The notes under the pieces were generated by a model. The model was not told where the DNA came from. It worked only from the letters and a program-made list of their open reading frames with translations, and searched no databases. Source: Citrobacter sp. RHB25-C09 (lineage in GTDB: Bacteria; Pseudomonadota; Gammaproteobacteria; Enterobacterales; Enterobacteriaceae). Taken from it: a stretch of 64,000 nucleotides of DNA. The position numbers and the translations under genes were made by a program. The DNA is taken from contig NZ_CP057483.1 in assembly GCF_013836145.1 (NCBI RefSeq), positions 3,720,001 through 3,784,000 on the forward strand. The letters run 5' to 3'. Positions 8,178-16,667 of the stretch are shown here, in pieces (positions within the stretch are counted from its first letter, which is position 1; every line of letters begins with the position of its first letter).

Positions 8178-9410
8178 CTACACTACCGCAGTGGCAGGGC
8201 TAATATCAGCATTGGCCTGTTTCTTTCCGGCGAAGCGCTCAACAATCTGCGCCGCGTTCAAATCATGAATGACGTTAATCAGCGTAGCCGGCGCATCGGT
8301 GATGGTGCCCAGCACCACCAGCATCGGAATGGCCTCCATCGGCAGTCCCAGCGTGGTGACGATAAAAATCTCACCAAGGAATGCACCACCCGGTACGCCG
8401 CCGACGATAATCGCCGAGAGTACGGCAATCAGCATGGTCAGGAAGAAGGTTTCCGTCGTGAACTCCATCCCCAGAACTGAATAGATAAAGACGATCTTCA
8501 GCGCCGCGATCATTGCCACGCCGCCCTTGTTCAGGTTGACGAGCAGTGGCACCGAGACATCAACGATTTCTGGGTTGATCCCCATCGCTTTACCCGCACG
8601 CAGGGTGACCGGCAACGTCCCCAGAGAAGAGCAGGTGCCAAGCGCCGTCACGGAAGGTTCAATGGCGTGTCGCCAGAAGGCTTTTACCGCCGGTAAGCCG
8701 CCGCCGATCCAGGAATAAAGAATAGAGCCAAAGATGTAGTACACCAGCGTGGCGACCATAAACAGGCCGATGGCGCGGGCGAAGGTCAGGAGCAGTCCGG
8801 AATCCTGACTGGCCATCGTCGCCGCAAAGTAACAGCCAAGGCCAACCGGTGCGACCTTCATAATGATCGACACGATCTTCATAATAATGGTGTTCGCATC
8901 TTCCAGCAGCGAAGCGATGCGTTTCCCCGCCTGCTCTGACTGGCCGATAGCCACCCCGGCAATAATCGCCATCACGATCAGCGCCAGAATATTCGACTTA
9001 GAAAACAGGCCGACAAAGTCGTTAGTGGTGATCATGCTGACAAAATCCATCTTGCCGCTGCCCGCCTGTACGGACTGGGAAAGATCGATCGTGACCCCTT
9101 GCGCCGGGTTATACCACAGGGCAAGCGCAACAATTCCGGCCGCCGGGATAAAGGCCATGGCGATAGAAACAATAAAGATGATCGCCATAATCCGTCCTAA
9201 GCGTTTCAGGTCGGTCATACTGGCGATAGAGGACATCACGCTGATTCCCACCAGCGGAACAATAATCATAAACAACAGGTTCAGGAAAATCTGACCGATG
9301 GGTTGAAGTTTACTGGCAAATGCTGGCGCGTAAATTCCTAATAAGCCGCCTGCAACCAGCGCAAGTAATAAGATAATTGACGATTTGTAGGGTTCGAGTC
9401 GTGACCACAT
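8178..9410 (-). CDS. DAACS-family sodium/proton-coupled symporter
   Basis: A 410-residue inner-membrane dicarboxylate/amino acid:cation symporter (GltP/DctA/TcyP family). The re-entrant serine-rich signature is seen in LGTCSSLGTLPVTL, followed by NLNKGGVAM and GGVPGGAFLGE, the family's helix 7 and hairpin 2 regions. I start at the ATG at 9410 (MWSRLEPYKSS), preceded by AAGGTG; the ORF extends 33 codons further upstream without a ribosome site. Transcribed with the MetC-like lyase. In E. coli the related TcyP imports cystine, so import of cystine or another sulfur amino acid fits the context, but glutamate- or C4-dicarboxylate-type substrates cannot be excluded. Confidence 0.85.
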   Translation of the reverse strand: MWSRLEPYKSSIILLLALVAGGLLGIYAPAFASKLQPIGQIFLNLLFMIIVPLVGISVMSSIASMTDLKRLGRIMAIIFIVSIAMAFIPAAGIVALALWYNPAQGVTIDLSQSVQAGSGKMDFVSMITTNDFVGLFSKSNILALIVMAIIAGVAIGQSEQAGKRIASLLEDANTIIMKIVSIIMKVAPVGLGCYFAATMASQDSGLLLTFARAIGLFMVATLVYYIFGSILYSWIGGGLPAVKAFWRHAIEPSVTALGTCSSLGTLPVTLRAGKAMGINPEIVDVSVPLLVNLNKGGVAMIAALKIVFIYSVLGMEFTTETFFLTMLIAVLSAIIVGGVPGGAFLGEIFIVTTLGLPMEAIPMLVVLGTITDAPATLINVIHDLNAAQIVERFAGKKQANADISPATAVV

Positions 9411-9636
9411 AACAGGCACCTTTATTTTAATGAGAATATTAATGAGATTAAATTCACAATTTATTGACCTTATGAATTTTCCTCCTTGATATTTTGTGAC
9501 GTAACTCACTTAAGTTGTTATTTTTTCATTTTGTCATTACGTTGTTTCCTGTGATTCAATAGTTGCATGTTTCAAAAGCGAATGTAACGGCCTATTCGTA
9601 CCGTTTTTGCAAATCACTTGTGAGCAAAAGGAAACA

Positions 9637-10563
9637 ATGAGCACACCCATTTCTCTCAAGCATTTAGAGTTTTTTGTCCGCATAGTGGATTGCGGAGGAT
9701 TATCTGAAGCTGCCACGCAGCTTAATGTCTCGCCGTCAGCGGTGAGTAAAAGCCTGGCGGCAATGGAAGATACGTTAGGTACGACATTAATTAAACGGAC
9801 CACCCGCAGTATTACCCTGACCGACGCCGGGCAATATTTCTTTAACCGTGCGAATAAGTTACTGAAAGAATTTGATGAAACGTTAAATACCACCTCAGGT
9901 TATTATCACAACCCGCAGGGGGAATTACGGATCACCTGCTCCATTGCCTTTGGCTATTCCCGACTGGTCAACCTTGTGGATAAATATCGCACCCAGTATC
10001 CGGATGTGAATCTGTATATCGATCTCAACGATAACTTCGTTAATCTTAACGATACGGATTTTGACATCGCGCTGCGTATCTCTACTGCGCCGCCGCAAAA
10101 CTACGCGATGCGTAAACTGGTGCCGGTCCGCTGGGCGTGGTGCGCTTCCCCGGGCTACCTCGCCAGAAAAGGGTTGCCGCTGCGCCGCGCCGATCTGGTC
10201 AATCATGACTGTCTGGTTTATCCCGGCCTGACGCCGGTTTTGAAGGTGGCCGACGAACAGGATCGTCTGCATCAACTGAAACTGCATATGCCGATCCAGG
10301 CCAACAGTAGCCTGGTGCTACTGAAGTCGGTGCTCGAGGATCAGGGGGTGGCCTATTTGCCTACCTATTTGATCGGCGATCATATTCAGAAGGAGGAGAT
10401 CACGCCGCTGATGCTCGACGGCACCATCACCTGCGAAACCCACACCCTCTATGCCCTCTATTTCCCGAGCAAATACAGTAATCCCAAGGTGCGATCGTTT
10501 ATTGATTTTCTGGTTGCAGAACTGGGCACGCTGCCCGCCTGGGATAACTGGATCCCCGACTAA
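9637..10563 (+). CDS. LysR-family transcriptional regulator
   Basis: A 308-residue LysR-type regulator. The N-terminal winged helix is canonical (LKHLEFFVRIVDCGGLSEAATQLNVSPSAVSKSLAAME), followed by the linker helix and a periplasmic-binding-like effector domain (PQGELRITCSIAFGYSRLV...). The ATG at 9637 has AAAGGA upstream. It is divergent from the symporter/lyase pair across a 226-base gap, the usual layout for a LysR protein that regulates the opposite operon. The MetC-like substrate or a product is the likely co-inducer; this is inference from position. Confidence 0.88.
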   Translation: MSTPISLKHLEFFVRIVDCGGLSEAATQLNVSPSAVSKSLAAMEDTLGTTLIKRTTRSITLTDAGQYFFNRANKLLKEFDETLNTTSGYYHNPQGELRITCSIAFGYSRLVNLVDKYRTQYPDVNLYIDLNDNFVNLNDTDFDIALRISTAPPQNYAMRKLVPVRWAWCASPGYLARKGLPLRRADLVNHDCLVYPGLTPVLKVADEQDRLHQLKLHMPIQANSSLVLLKSVLEDQGVAYLPTYLIGDHIQKEEITPLMLDGTITCETHTLYALYFPSKYSNPKVRSFIDFLVAELGTLPAWDNWIPD

Positions 10564-10613
10564 CGGATCGATGATTTTGCACGATCGCCCCGTCCGGCTC
10601 TATCCTTAAGGGT

Positions 10614-11894
10614 ATGAATAAAATCACTGAACTCAAACGCGCCAAGCTGCTGGCGCTCTCTCTGCTGCTGATCGCCGCCAGCACCTTTGTCGTCACGCTT
10701 TTCCTGCCTGCCAGTTTTTGGGTGAACGGGATCAAAGCGATTGCCGAAGCGGCAATGGTCGGTGCGCTGGCAGACTGGTTTGCGGTCGTTGCGCTATTTC
10801 GCCGCGTACCGATCCCGTTTATTTCCCGCCATACGGCGATCATTCCCCGGAATAAGGATCGGATCGGCGAGAATCTTGGCCAGTTTGTGCAGGAGAAATT
10901 CCTCGATACCCAGTCGCTGGTCGCGCTGATCCGCCGTCATGAACCGGCGTTGCTGATTGGCAAATGGTTCAGCCAGCCGGAAAACGCACAGCGGATCGGC
11001 CAGCATTTGCTGCAAATCACCAGTGGCTTTCTCGAACTGACCGACGATGCGCGGATCCAACGCCTGCTCAAGCGGGCGGTGCATAAAGCGATTGATAAGG
11101 TCGATCTCTCAGGCACCAGCGCGCTGATGCTGGAAAGCATGACCAAAAACGATCGTCATCAGGTGCTGCTTGATACGCTGATCGCCCAGATGATCGCTCT
11201 GCTTCAGCGCGATAGCTCGCGAGCGTTCATCGCCCAGCAGATCGTGCGCTGGCTGGAAACGGAGCATCCGCTTAAAGCCCGAATTCTGCCGACCGAGTGG
11301 CTGGGCGAGCACAGCGCCGAACTGGTGTCCGATGCGGTGAATTCTCTGCTGGACGACATCAGCCAGGATCGTGCTCATCAGATCCGCCACGCCTTCGATC
11401 GCGCCACCTTTAAGCTTATCGACAAACTGAAAACCGACCCGGAAATGGCGAACCGGGCAGAAAAGATCAAAGATTATCTGAAAGAAGATGAGGCGTTTAA
11501 CCGCTACCTCGGCGAATTATGGGCAGATCTCCGCGAGTGGCTGAAAACAGATATTAATGCCCAGGATTCCCGCGTTAAGCAGCGCATTGCCCATGCAGGG
11601 CAGTGGTTTGGCGAAACGCTGATCGCCGACGATGCGCTGCGTGCGTCGTTGAACGGGCACCTTGAGCAGGCTGCGCACCGGGTGGCGCCCGATTTTGCCA
11701 CCTTCCTGACCCGCCACATCAGCGACACGGTGAAAAGCTGGGATGCCCGCGATATGTCGCGACAAATTGAACTCAACATCGGTAAAGATTTGCAGTTTAT
11801 TCGCGTCAACGGCACGCTGGTCGGCGGCACCATCGGGCTGCTGTTGTATCTTCTTTCACAACTCCCCGCCGTACTCAGCGCGGCCCAGTATTAA
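10614..11894 (+). CDS. yjiN: DUF445 membrane-anchored protein YjiN
   Basis: A 426-residue DUF445 protein, the same length as E. coli YjiN. Two hydrophobic segments flank a conserved N-terminal motif (AMVGALADWFAVVALFRR...IPFISRHTAIIPRNKDRIGENLGQFVQ), then a long helical, charged central part, and a final hydrophobic segment (VGGTIGLLLYLLSQLPAVL). This topology suggests an inner-membrane anchor with a large soluble coiled domain. No enzymatic motif is visible and no function is established for the family. It follows the LysR gene by 50 bases. Confidence 0.92.
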   Translation: MNKITELKRAKLLALSLLLIAASTFVVTLFLPASFWVNGIKAIAEAAMVGALADWFAVVALFRRVPIPFISRHTAIIPRNKDRIGENLGQFVQEKFLDTQSLVALIRRHEPALLIGKWFSQPENAQRIGQHLLQITSGFLELTDDARIQRLLKRAVHKAIDKVDLSGTSALMLESMTKNDRHQVLLDTLIAQMIALLQRDSSRAFIAQQIVRWLETEHPLKARILPTEWLGEHSAELVSDAVNSLLDDISQDRAHQIRHAFDRATFKLIDKLKTDPEMANRAEKIKDYLKEDEAFNRYLGELWADLREWLKTDINAQDSRVKQRIAHAGQWFGETLIADDALRASLNGHLEQAAHRVAPDFATFLTRHISDTVKSWDARDMSRQIELNIGKDLQFIRVNGTLVGGTIGLLLYLLSQLPAVLSAAQY

Positions 11895-12024
11895 TGCTTC
11901 AGGCTCGCGAGCTCCGCGCTTAGGCTATCGGCCAGCGCGCATAGAGGGTAAAACGGGCAAACCGAACCATCGGCGAAACGTAGCGCTTTATCCTGTAACA
12001 GATCGAACAGATCCGTCTGGCCAT
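11895..12024 (-). pseudogene. Unrecognised C-terminal coding remnant fused to a REP
   Basis: On the minus strand 11895-12024 reads as an open segment ending ...FADGSVCPFYPLCALADSLSAELASLKH-stop. It looks like a protein C-terminus, with codon use like the neighbouring genes, but the 5' side runs straight into a REP element and no start or ribosome site remains. E. coli has yjiL/yjiM between yjiN and yjiK, but those would be on the other strand, so the parent gene is not identified. Confidence 0.35.
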
Positions 12025-12101
12025 GCCTGATGGCGTTACGCTTATCAGGCCTACAGAGCGCCCAACCGTAGGCTGGATAAGGCGTCAGCCGCCATCCGGC
12101 A
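12025..12101. repeat. REP/BIME pair
   Basis: Inverted REP units (GCCTGATGGCGTTACGCTTA... and GGCTGGATAAGGCGTCAGCC...CATCCGGC) between yjiN and yjiK. Confidence 0.85.
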
Positions 12102-12234
12102 GTGATCATGACATGGACGGAACATTCACAGGTTTCCAGAAGTTTCAGAATACGTTTATCCGAACGTTAAGCTTCTGGTAAGATTTTTATCTATACTGCC
12201 CACGTATCTCGCTGATTTTATTACATGGAACATA

Positions 12235-13098
12235 ATGAACAGGATTGTCCGTTTTTTGAAGCGCCCTCTGACGGGGATCGTCATTCTCATTGCGCTTGTT
12301 GCCGGGTTCGGCTACTTTCTGCTTGCCGGGGCGCTGAGCGAACGCGCGGAATCGTCACCCCACGCCTATCGCGCCACGATTGACGGTAAGCCCATTGCCG
12401 GCATCACCAAAAATATCTCCTCCCTCACCTGGTCGAAGAAAAGCAACACCCTGTTCAGCACCCTGAATAAGCCAGCAACCATCATTGAACTGACGCCGGA
12501 AGGCGATCTGCTGCGCACGATCCCGCTCGATTTTGTCCGCGATATGGAAACCATCGAATATGTGGGTAACGATACGTTTGTGGTCAGCGATGAAAGCGAC
12601 TACACCATTTATGTGATTACCCTAAATGCGCAGTCGCAGGTCAACATTGTAAAAAAAATCAATTTCGCGATGCAGACAACGCCAACCAACAGCGGTATTG
12701 AAGGGCTGGCGTGGTCACCCAACGATCGCACCTTCTGGTTCTTTAAAGAGCGTAACCCCATTGAGATCTACACCGTAAAGGGGCTGTTGCGGAATGACGA
12801 TCTGACGATTGGCCACGACGTAACGCTGCAAAATAATCTGGATGTGAAGGACATCTCCGGTGCGGAATTTAATGCGCAAAAGAAGAGTTTATTAATCCTC
12901 TCCCATGAGTCGCAGGTCCTCAAAGAGGTCACCACGGCGGGGGAAGCCATTGGCGAGATGTCTCTCACCCGCGGCCGTCACGGACTGGCAAAAGAGATTC
13001 GCCAGGCGGAAGGCATCGCGATGGACGATCGCGGGACGATCTTTATCGTCGCGGAGCCTAATCTCTTTTACCGTTTCACGCCTGGCGCAGAACAATAA
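12235..13098 (+). CDS. yjiK: SdiA-regulated-domain protein YjiK
   Basis: A 287-residue protein with an N-terminal signal-anchor (LTGIVILIALVAGFGYFLL) and a periplasmic beta-propeller-like 'SdiA-regulated' domain made of repeated SSLTWSKKSNTLF / ETIEYVGNDTFVVSDE / GIEGLAWSPNDRTFWFFKE strands. It matches E. coli YjiK. The family is thought to bind calcium or to act as an esterase-like propeller, but no function has been shown. The Shine-Dalgarno is weak (TGGAAC before the ATG). Upstream of the truncated yjiJ-like gene, as in E. coli. Confidence 0.88.
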   Translation: MNRIVRFLKRPLTGIVILIALVAGFGYFLLAGALSERAESSPHAYRATIDGKPIAGITKNISSLTWSKKSNTLFSTLNKPATIIELTPEGDLLRTIPLDFVRDMETIEYVGNDTFVVSDESDYTIYVITLNAQSQVNIVKKINFAMQTTPTNSGIEGLAWSPNDRTFWFFKERNPIEIYTVKGLLRNDDLTIGHDVTLQNNLDVKDISGAEFNAQKKSLLILSHESQVLKEVTTAGEAIGEMSLTRGRHGLAKEIRQAEGIAMDDRGTIFIVAEPNLFYRFTPGAEQ

Positions 13099-13178
13099 TT
13101 CAGCGACACGCTTTTCCCCATTTGTTATAAACTTGTTACTCTTGGCATTTTCGCACACAGAATAACAATGGGTATCGC

Positions 13179-13268
13179 ATGAGCCAGCAGCAGCACGTCG
13201 CAGACCATTATTCCTTCAGAACTGCGTTTTTTGGCATGATGGTCTTAACGCTCGGGATGGGCATTGGC
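13179..13268 (+). pseudogene. yjiJ: 5' fragment of a yjiJ-like MFS gene, truncated by IS3-family insertion
   Basis: ATG at 13179 opens MSQQQHVADHYSFRTAFF, continuing GMMVLTLGMGIG before the IS left end at 13269 adds CKYPA-stop. The hydrophobic start ending GMGIG resembles the first helix of YjiJ-type MFS permeases (GxGIGRF...), and E. coli has yjiJ next to yjiK. The rest of the gene is not found on the far side of the IS, so this is a deletion, not a simple insertion. The name rests on synteny and 30 residues. Confidence 0.55.
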
Positions 13269-13347
13269 TGTAAGTATCCCGCATAATCGTGCCATTCACA
13301 TTTAGAGATCCTCCGGCATAATCAATCTGCCAACAAAGGAGATCGCT

Positions 13348-13614
13348 ATGCGTAAAGCCCGTTTTACTGAGCATCAGATCATTGCCGTAATTAAATCGGT
13401 TGAAGCCGGACGAACTGTTAAGGATGTCTGCCGGGAGGCCGGTATATCTGAAGCCACCTACTACAACTGGAAGTCCAGATACGGCGGCATGGAGGCTTCT
13501 GATATTAAAAAGATCAAGGATCTTGAGGACGAGAATCGGCGTCTCAAACAGATGTTTGCCGACCTGAGCCTTGAGAACCGGGCGCTGAAAGACGTTATCG
13601 AAAAAAAGCTTTAA
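13348..13614 (+). CDS. IS3-family transposase OrfA
   Basis: An 88-residue OrfA: helix-turn-helix (TEHQIIAVIKSVEAGRTVKDVCREAGISEATYYNWK, shown in parts) followed by a leucine-zipper coiled coil (IKDLEDENRRLKQMFADL). Preceded by AAAGGAG. It ends within a run of seven A residues at 13601-13607 followed by G. The slippery A-AAA-AAG allows -1 frameshifting into orfB to make the OrfAB transposase. Confidence 0.93.
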   Translation: MRKARFTEHQIIAVIKSVEAGRTVKDVCREAGISEATYYNWKSRYGGMEASDIKKIKDLEDENRRLKQMFADLSLENRALKDVIEKKL

Positions 13615-14459
13615 AACCAGCCTTTAAGCGTGAGCTGGTCACTCATCTGATAACGACATTTGGACTCAGTATCCGTCAGGCCTGCCGGAGTCTTAACCTG
13701 AGCAGAACGGTTTACCATTACCGTCCGGATACCACGCGTGACGAACCCGTTATTGTCGCGTTGCAGGCAGTGGCAGAGCGATACCCACGGTACGGTTTTC
13801 CAAAACTTTTCCAGGTTCTGCGGCGGCAGGGATACCCGTGGAATCACAAAAGGATCCATCGTATTTATTGTCTGCTGAAACTGAATTTTCGCCGTAAAGG
13901 CAAACAACGGTTGCCAGTACGTAATCCCTCGCCACTGGCCACACCGGAAGCGCTGAACCAGAGCTGGTCTGTCGATTTTATGCATGATGCCCTGGTCTGT
14001 GGCCGTCGTTTTCGCACGTTCAATGTCGTTGATGACTTTAACCGTGAGGCGTTGTCGATTGAAATCGATCTGAATCTGCCAGCTCTTCGCGTCGTCCGGG
14101 TACTCGACAGGATCGCGGCAAATCGCGGCTATCCGGTCATGCTACGCATGGATAATGGTCCGGAATTTATCTCACTTGTACTTGCTGAATGGGCAGAGCA
14201 ACATGCAGTAAAACTGGAATTTATTCAGCCGGGTAAGCCGACGCAGAACGCTTTTATTGAGCGCTTTAACCGAACATACCGTACAGAAATACTCGATTTT
14301 TATCTGTTCAGAACGCTGAATGAAGTGCGGGAAATCACGGAAAGATGGGTGTCAGAATATAACTGTGAACGCCCGCATGAATCACTGAACAATATGACGC
14401 CAGAGGAATATCGACAACACCATTATTTGGCCGGGATCTCAAAAAATGCCTGGAACTAA
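13608..14459 (+). CDS. IS3-family transposase OrfB (made as OrfAB by -1 frameshift)
   Basis: Integrase-core transposase, frame open from the slippery site at 13602-13608. The HTH_21 segment (LQAVAERYPRYGFPKLFQVLR) precedes the rve catalytic domain. The DDE triad is visible as SVDFMHDA, LRMDNGPEF and FIERFNRTYR (the Asp-35-Glu spacing typical of IS3). The frame is intact to the stop at 14459, so the element may be active. The coordinate start is the frameshift point, not an initiation codon. Confidence 0.9.
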   Translation, partial: ALKPAFKRELVTHLITTFGLSIRQACRSLNLSRTVYHYRPDTTRDEPVIVALQAVAERYPRYGFPKLFQVLRRQGYPWNHKRIHRIYCLLKLNFRRKGKQRLPVRNPSPLATPEALNQSWSVDFMHDALVCGRRFRTFNVVDDFNREALSIEIDLNLPALRVVRVLDRIAANRGYPVMLRMDNGPEFISLVLAEWAEQHAVKLEFIQPGKPTQNAFIERFNRTYRTEILDFYLFRTLNEVREITERWVSEYNCERPHESLNNMTPEEYRQHHYLAGISKNAWN

Positions 14460-14526
14460 AACGGGTCTATTTACAATTTGGCCGGGATCTCAAAAAATGC
14501 CTGGAACTAAAACGGGTCTATTTACA
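14425..14526 (+). repeat. Perfect 51-bp tandem duplication of the IS right end
   Basis: The 51 bases 14425-14475, covering the last codons of orfB and the right inverted repeat, are repeated exactly at 14476-14526. Both copies end ...GGTCTATTTACA. This looks like the scar of two adjacent copies of the same IS, or of an IS inserted at the end of another copy, followed by loss of all but the tip of one. Confidence 0.95.
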
Positions 14527-14730
14527 CTGGCACGAAACGGAACAGGTAACTGAGCTGAAGATCCACTGTGAGCGAAAAGCAGACTTCTTAGTCTAATTAT
14601 ATTCTAACTAGAGGTCCCATCTTTCTATATGCATATAGAATAGAATTATAAGTTTGAAGTTCAAATCTAGGTATCTGCTATTGATACCTAGATCAAGTTT
14701 GAATTAGATTTTATTAGTTATTTTTAACTA

Positions 14731-16098
14731 TTACCTTTCCCCAGCATCCTCTTCTAAAAGATGATCTATCTTATCTACAGGAAGGTTGTCATAAATTGAA
14801 AAATCAAAACCAACGGGAAGCTTGTTTTTTGCGGCTTTTAAAATTCTTATTGAATCATTACCATTTCTGGAACGATTTCGCCAATAACATTGGTTGTTTT
14901 TGTTTGCCCCTTCAAGTAGAACTAACATTTGATCACTTGAGTATATTTCTAAATTTTTATCAATGAATCTATCAAAATAAATATCGGCTCGCTCGAAATC
15001 AGCACTATTGATAAAACAAGCAATCCCAAAATCGCGATACTCTGATTCCAACCCTAACTCGGTACAGACACTTTTAAAAATCGCCAAATGCTTTGAGTTA
15101 AGAAAATTTCCATTATCACCGTATTTTTTATAAAATTTATCAGATATTCTATTGATTACAAGATTAACATGCTCCTCCGGTGACTCAGATATAAAAAAAG
15201 CTATTCCAAAATAAGATATATTATCTTTTATTATAGGTTTTATGAGCTCTTTTGCCGAAGCATCTAGAGAGTTATATATATCTTTTTCCATAGAAATGAA
15301 CTCAATGAGTGCTTTAATTGCATCATGATTATTAGAAACATTGGAGTAATAAGCTGCTTCTGCTTTAATCGAGTCCACCATGGCTTGCCTGTCTTTTTCA
15401 AATATCAGTCGCATAGCCCGAATGTTTATATCTCTATTCTCTATTGGCTTAGCTTCTTCCGACCTGAATGAAAACGTCCACAACCCCTTGAATATCTTAA
15501 CCAAAACTTCTTTATTTAAAGACTTGAAGTATTTAACATCTAAGTATTTTTTTAGAGCGTTATCGGAAGGGAATAGATCCTTTACTTTTTCTAAGTCTAT
15601 AACAAATGTGGAAAGTATCTTTTGAGACATAAAAGGTGGTTTGCTTAACATTACCTCTATACTATTTCTAATGTCACTTCGAATCATTTCCTGTGTTGGT
15701 TCAAACAACGTATCTTCATCACTGATAACTGGATGAGCTGATAAATGCCTGTGCTCTTGAATAAGTAAAACTTTATGATTAGAAGCAGTATCTAATAATT
15801 GAGTTCTTTCAAAAACTCGTTTAATAAGTTCCTTCTCCCATTTTGGAGAGTAAGGATCATCATTTTGTAGGGTCTCTATTTCTAATAATATTTTTTCCGC
15901 TACAGTATCATTATGAACATCTCTCAGTTCTTGGAGTTTAAAAATAACATCACAGACAACTACTGACCATAGCATTACAGTTGCAGAGCGGTAACAACCA
16001 TTAGCATAGCTTTTGTAAACCTCTTCAAAGTATTTTCTAGTTCTTCTGTCATAAATTTTACTCTTCTGAGATTCTAATGAGAAGATTTTAGCGTCCAT
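14731..16098 (-). CDS. HEPN-motif protein of unknown function (candidate RNase/defence effector)
   Basis: A 455-residue protein, not assigned to a named family. The ATG at 16098 is chosen because GGAGG stands 7 bases before it; an ATG at 16110 is possible. Residues about 15-150 are helical and carry the sequence EHRHLSAHP, an R-x4-H motif (R117, H122) in the position and context of HEPN domains, preceded by the basic/aromatic helix YRSATVMLWSVVVCD. HEPN proteins are often RNases in abortive-infection and toxin-antitoxin systems. The remaining 300 residues are helical and show no known motif. Strongly AT-rich codon use points to recent transfer. No small partner ORF lies next to it, so it may act alone. 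The function is inference. Confidence 0.55.
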   Translation of the reverse strand: MDAKIFSLESQKSKIYDRRTRKYFEEVYKSYANGCYRSATVMLWSVVVCDVIFKLQELRDVHNDTVAEKILLEIETLQNDDPYSPKWEKELIKRVFERTQLLDTASNHKVLLIQEHRHLSAHPVISDEDTLFEPTQEMIRSDIRNSIEVMLSKPPFMSQKILSTFVIDLEKVKDLFPSDNALKKYLDVKYFKSLNKEVLVKIFKGLWTFSFRSEEAKPIENRDINIRAMRLIFEKDRQAMVDSIKAEAAYYSNVSNNHDAIKALIEFISMEKDIYNSLDASAKELIKPIIKDNISYFGIAFFISESPEEHVNLVINRISDKFYKKYGDNGNFLNSKHLAIFKSVCTELGLESEYRDFGIACFINSADFERADIYFDRFIDKNLEIYSSDQMLVLLEGANKNNQCYWRNRSRNGNDSIRILKAAKNKLPVGFDFSIYDNLPVDKIDHLLEEDAGER

Positions 16099-16667
16099 AA
16101 TTTCCTCCATGGAAAGTATTTAACTCAAATTATTGGATATGGGCTATGTAGTCATTAATGTCAAAAATTTAGTTTTAATTTCGCATAAATCATACCAAAT
16201 TCTTTAATTAAACTCATGCAACTTTCATGCTTTAACAAACTATTTTCACTTTAATAGTATAAATCAGGATGTTCAATACTGCAAACCAGCGGAGTTCAGC
16301 GAATCAATGAATATGTATTATTTTACAATAAGTTAATAGAAGCTCAAAGAATCATTGAAGCGTAAGACTAGTATATCTAAAACATCAGCTCTTGGCACAG
16401 AGCTGCCTGATAGATTAGGTTTAGATCTGTGCCATAGCTATGTCAGGTAAAATCATAGCCAACACAATTTAGATAAGTTAACCTATCTACATGGATTTAT
16501 TTATTCTGATATTTGGTGAGCACCTATTTTCCCATCTTTATTATATTCACTACTCCATCGATTTGCAGACAGAGTTTTTAAATACCACTAACTCTAAATA
16601 TCTCACTGTTCATCAATCTATATTTTTTAATCCACTCTAATATTTTATTAAGAAACATTAGAGCAGA
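16099..16667. other. 569-base AT-rich intergenic region with a dyad
   Basis: I see no gene here. It should hold the promoter of the HEPN-motif gene on its left. The notable structure is at 16387-16434: AGCTCT-N6-AGAGCT (16387-16404) overlaps a second dyad, TGGCACAGA (16393-16401) with TCTGTGCCA (16426-16434). The two hairpins share bases and could not form together. Confidence 0.5.

Larger units (their letters stand above)
13269..14475 (+). mobile_element. IS3-family insertion sequence (orfA/orfB)
   Basis: About 1.2 kb, starting TGTAAGTATCCCGC and ending ...GGGTCTATTTACA, whose complement TGTAAATAGACCCG gives imperfect terminal inverted repeats. It carries overlapping orfA and orfB with a -1 frameshift signal. 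Flanks (…TGGC left; ATTT or CTGG right) show no matching 3-4 bp target duplication, so the element is no longer in its original insertion context. The OrfA sequence (KDVCREAGISEATYYNWK) resembles the IS407/ISEhe3-type subgroup; the subgroup is a recollection, not a search result. Confidence 0.88.

Noticed and set aside
13265..14530. Target-site duplication flanking the IS
   Set aside because: Left TGGC does not match the right flanks ATTT or CTGG.
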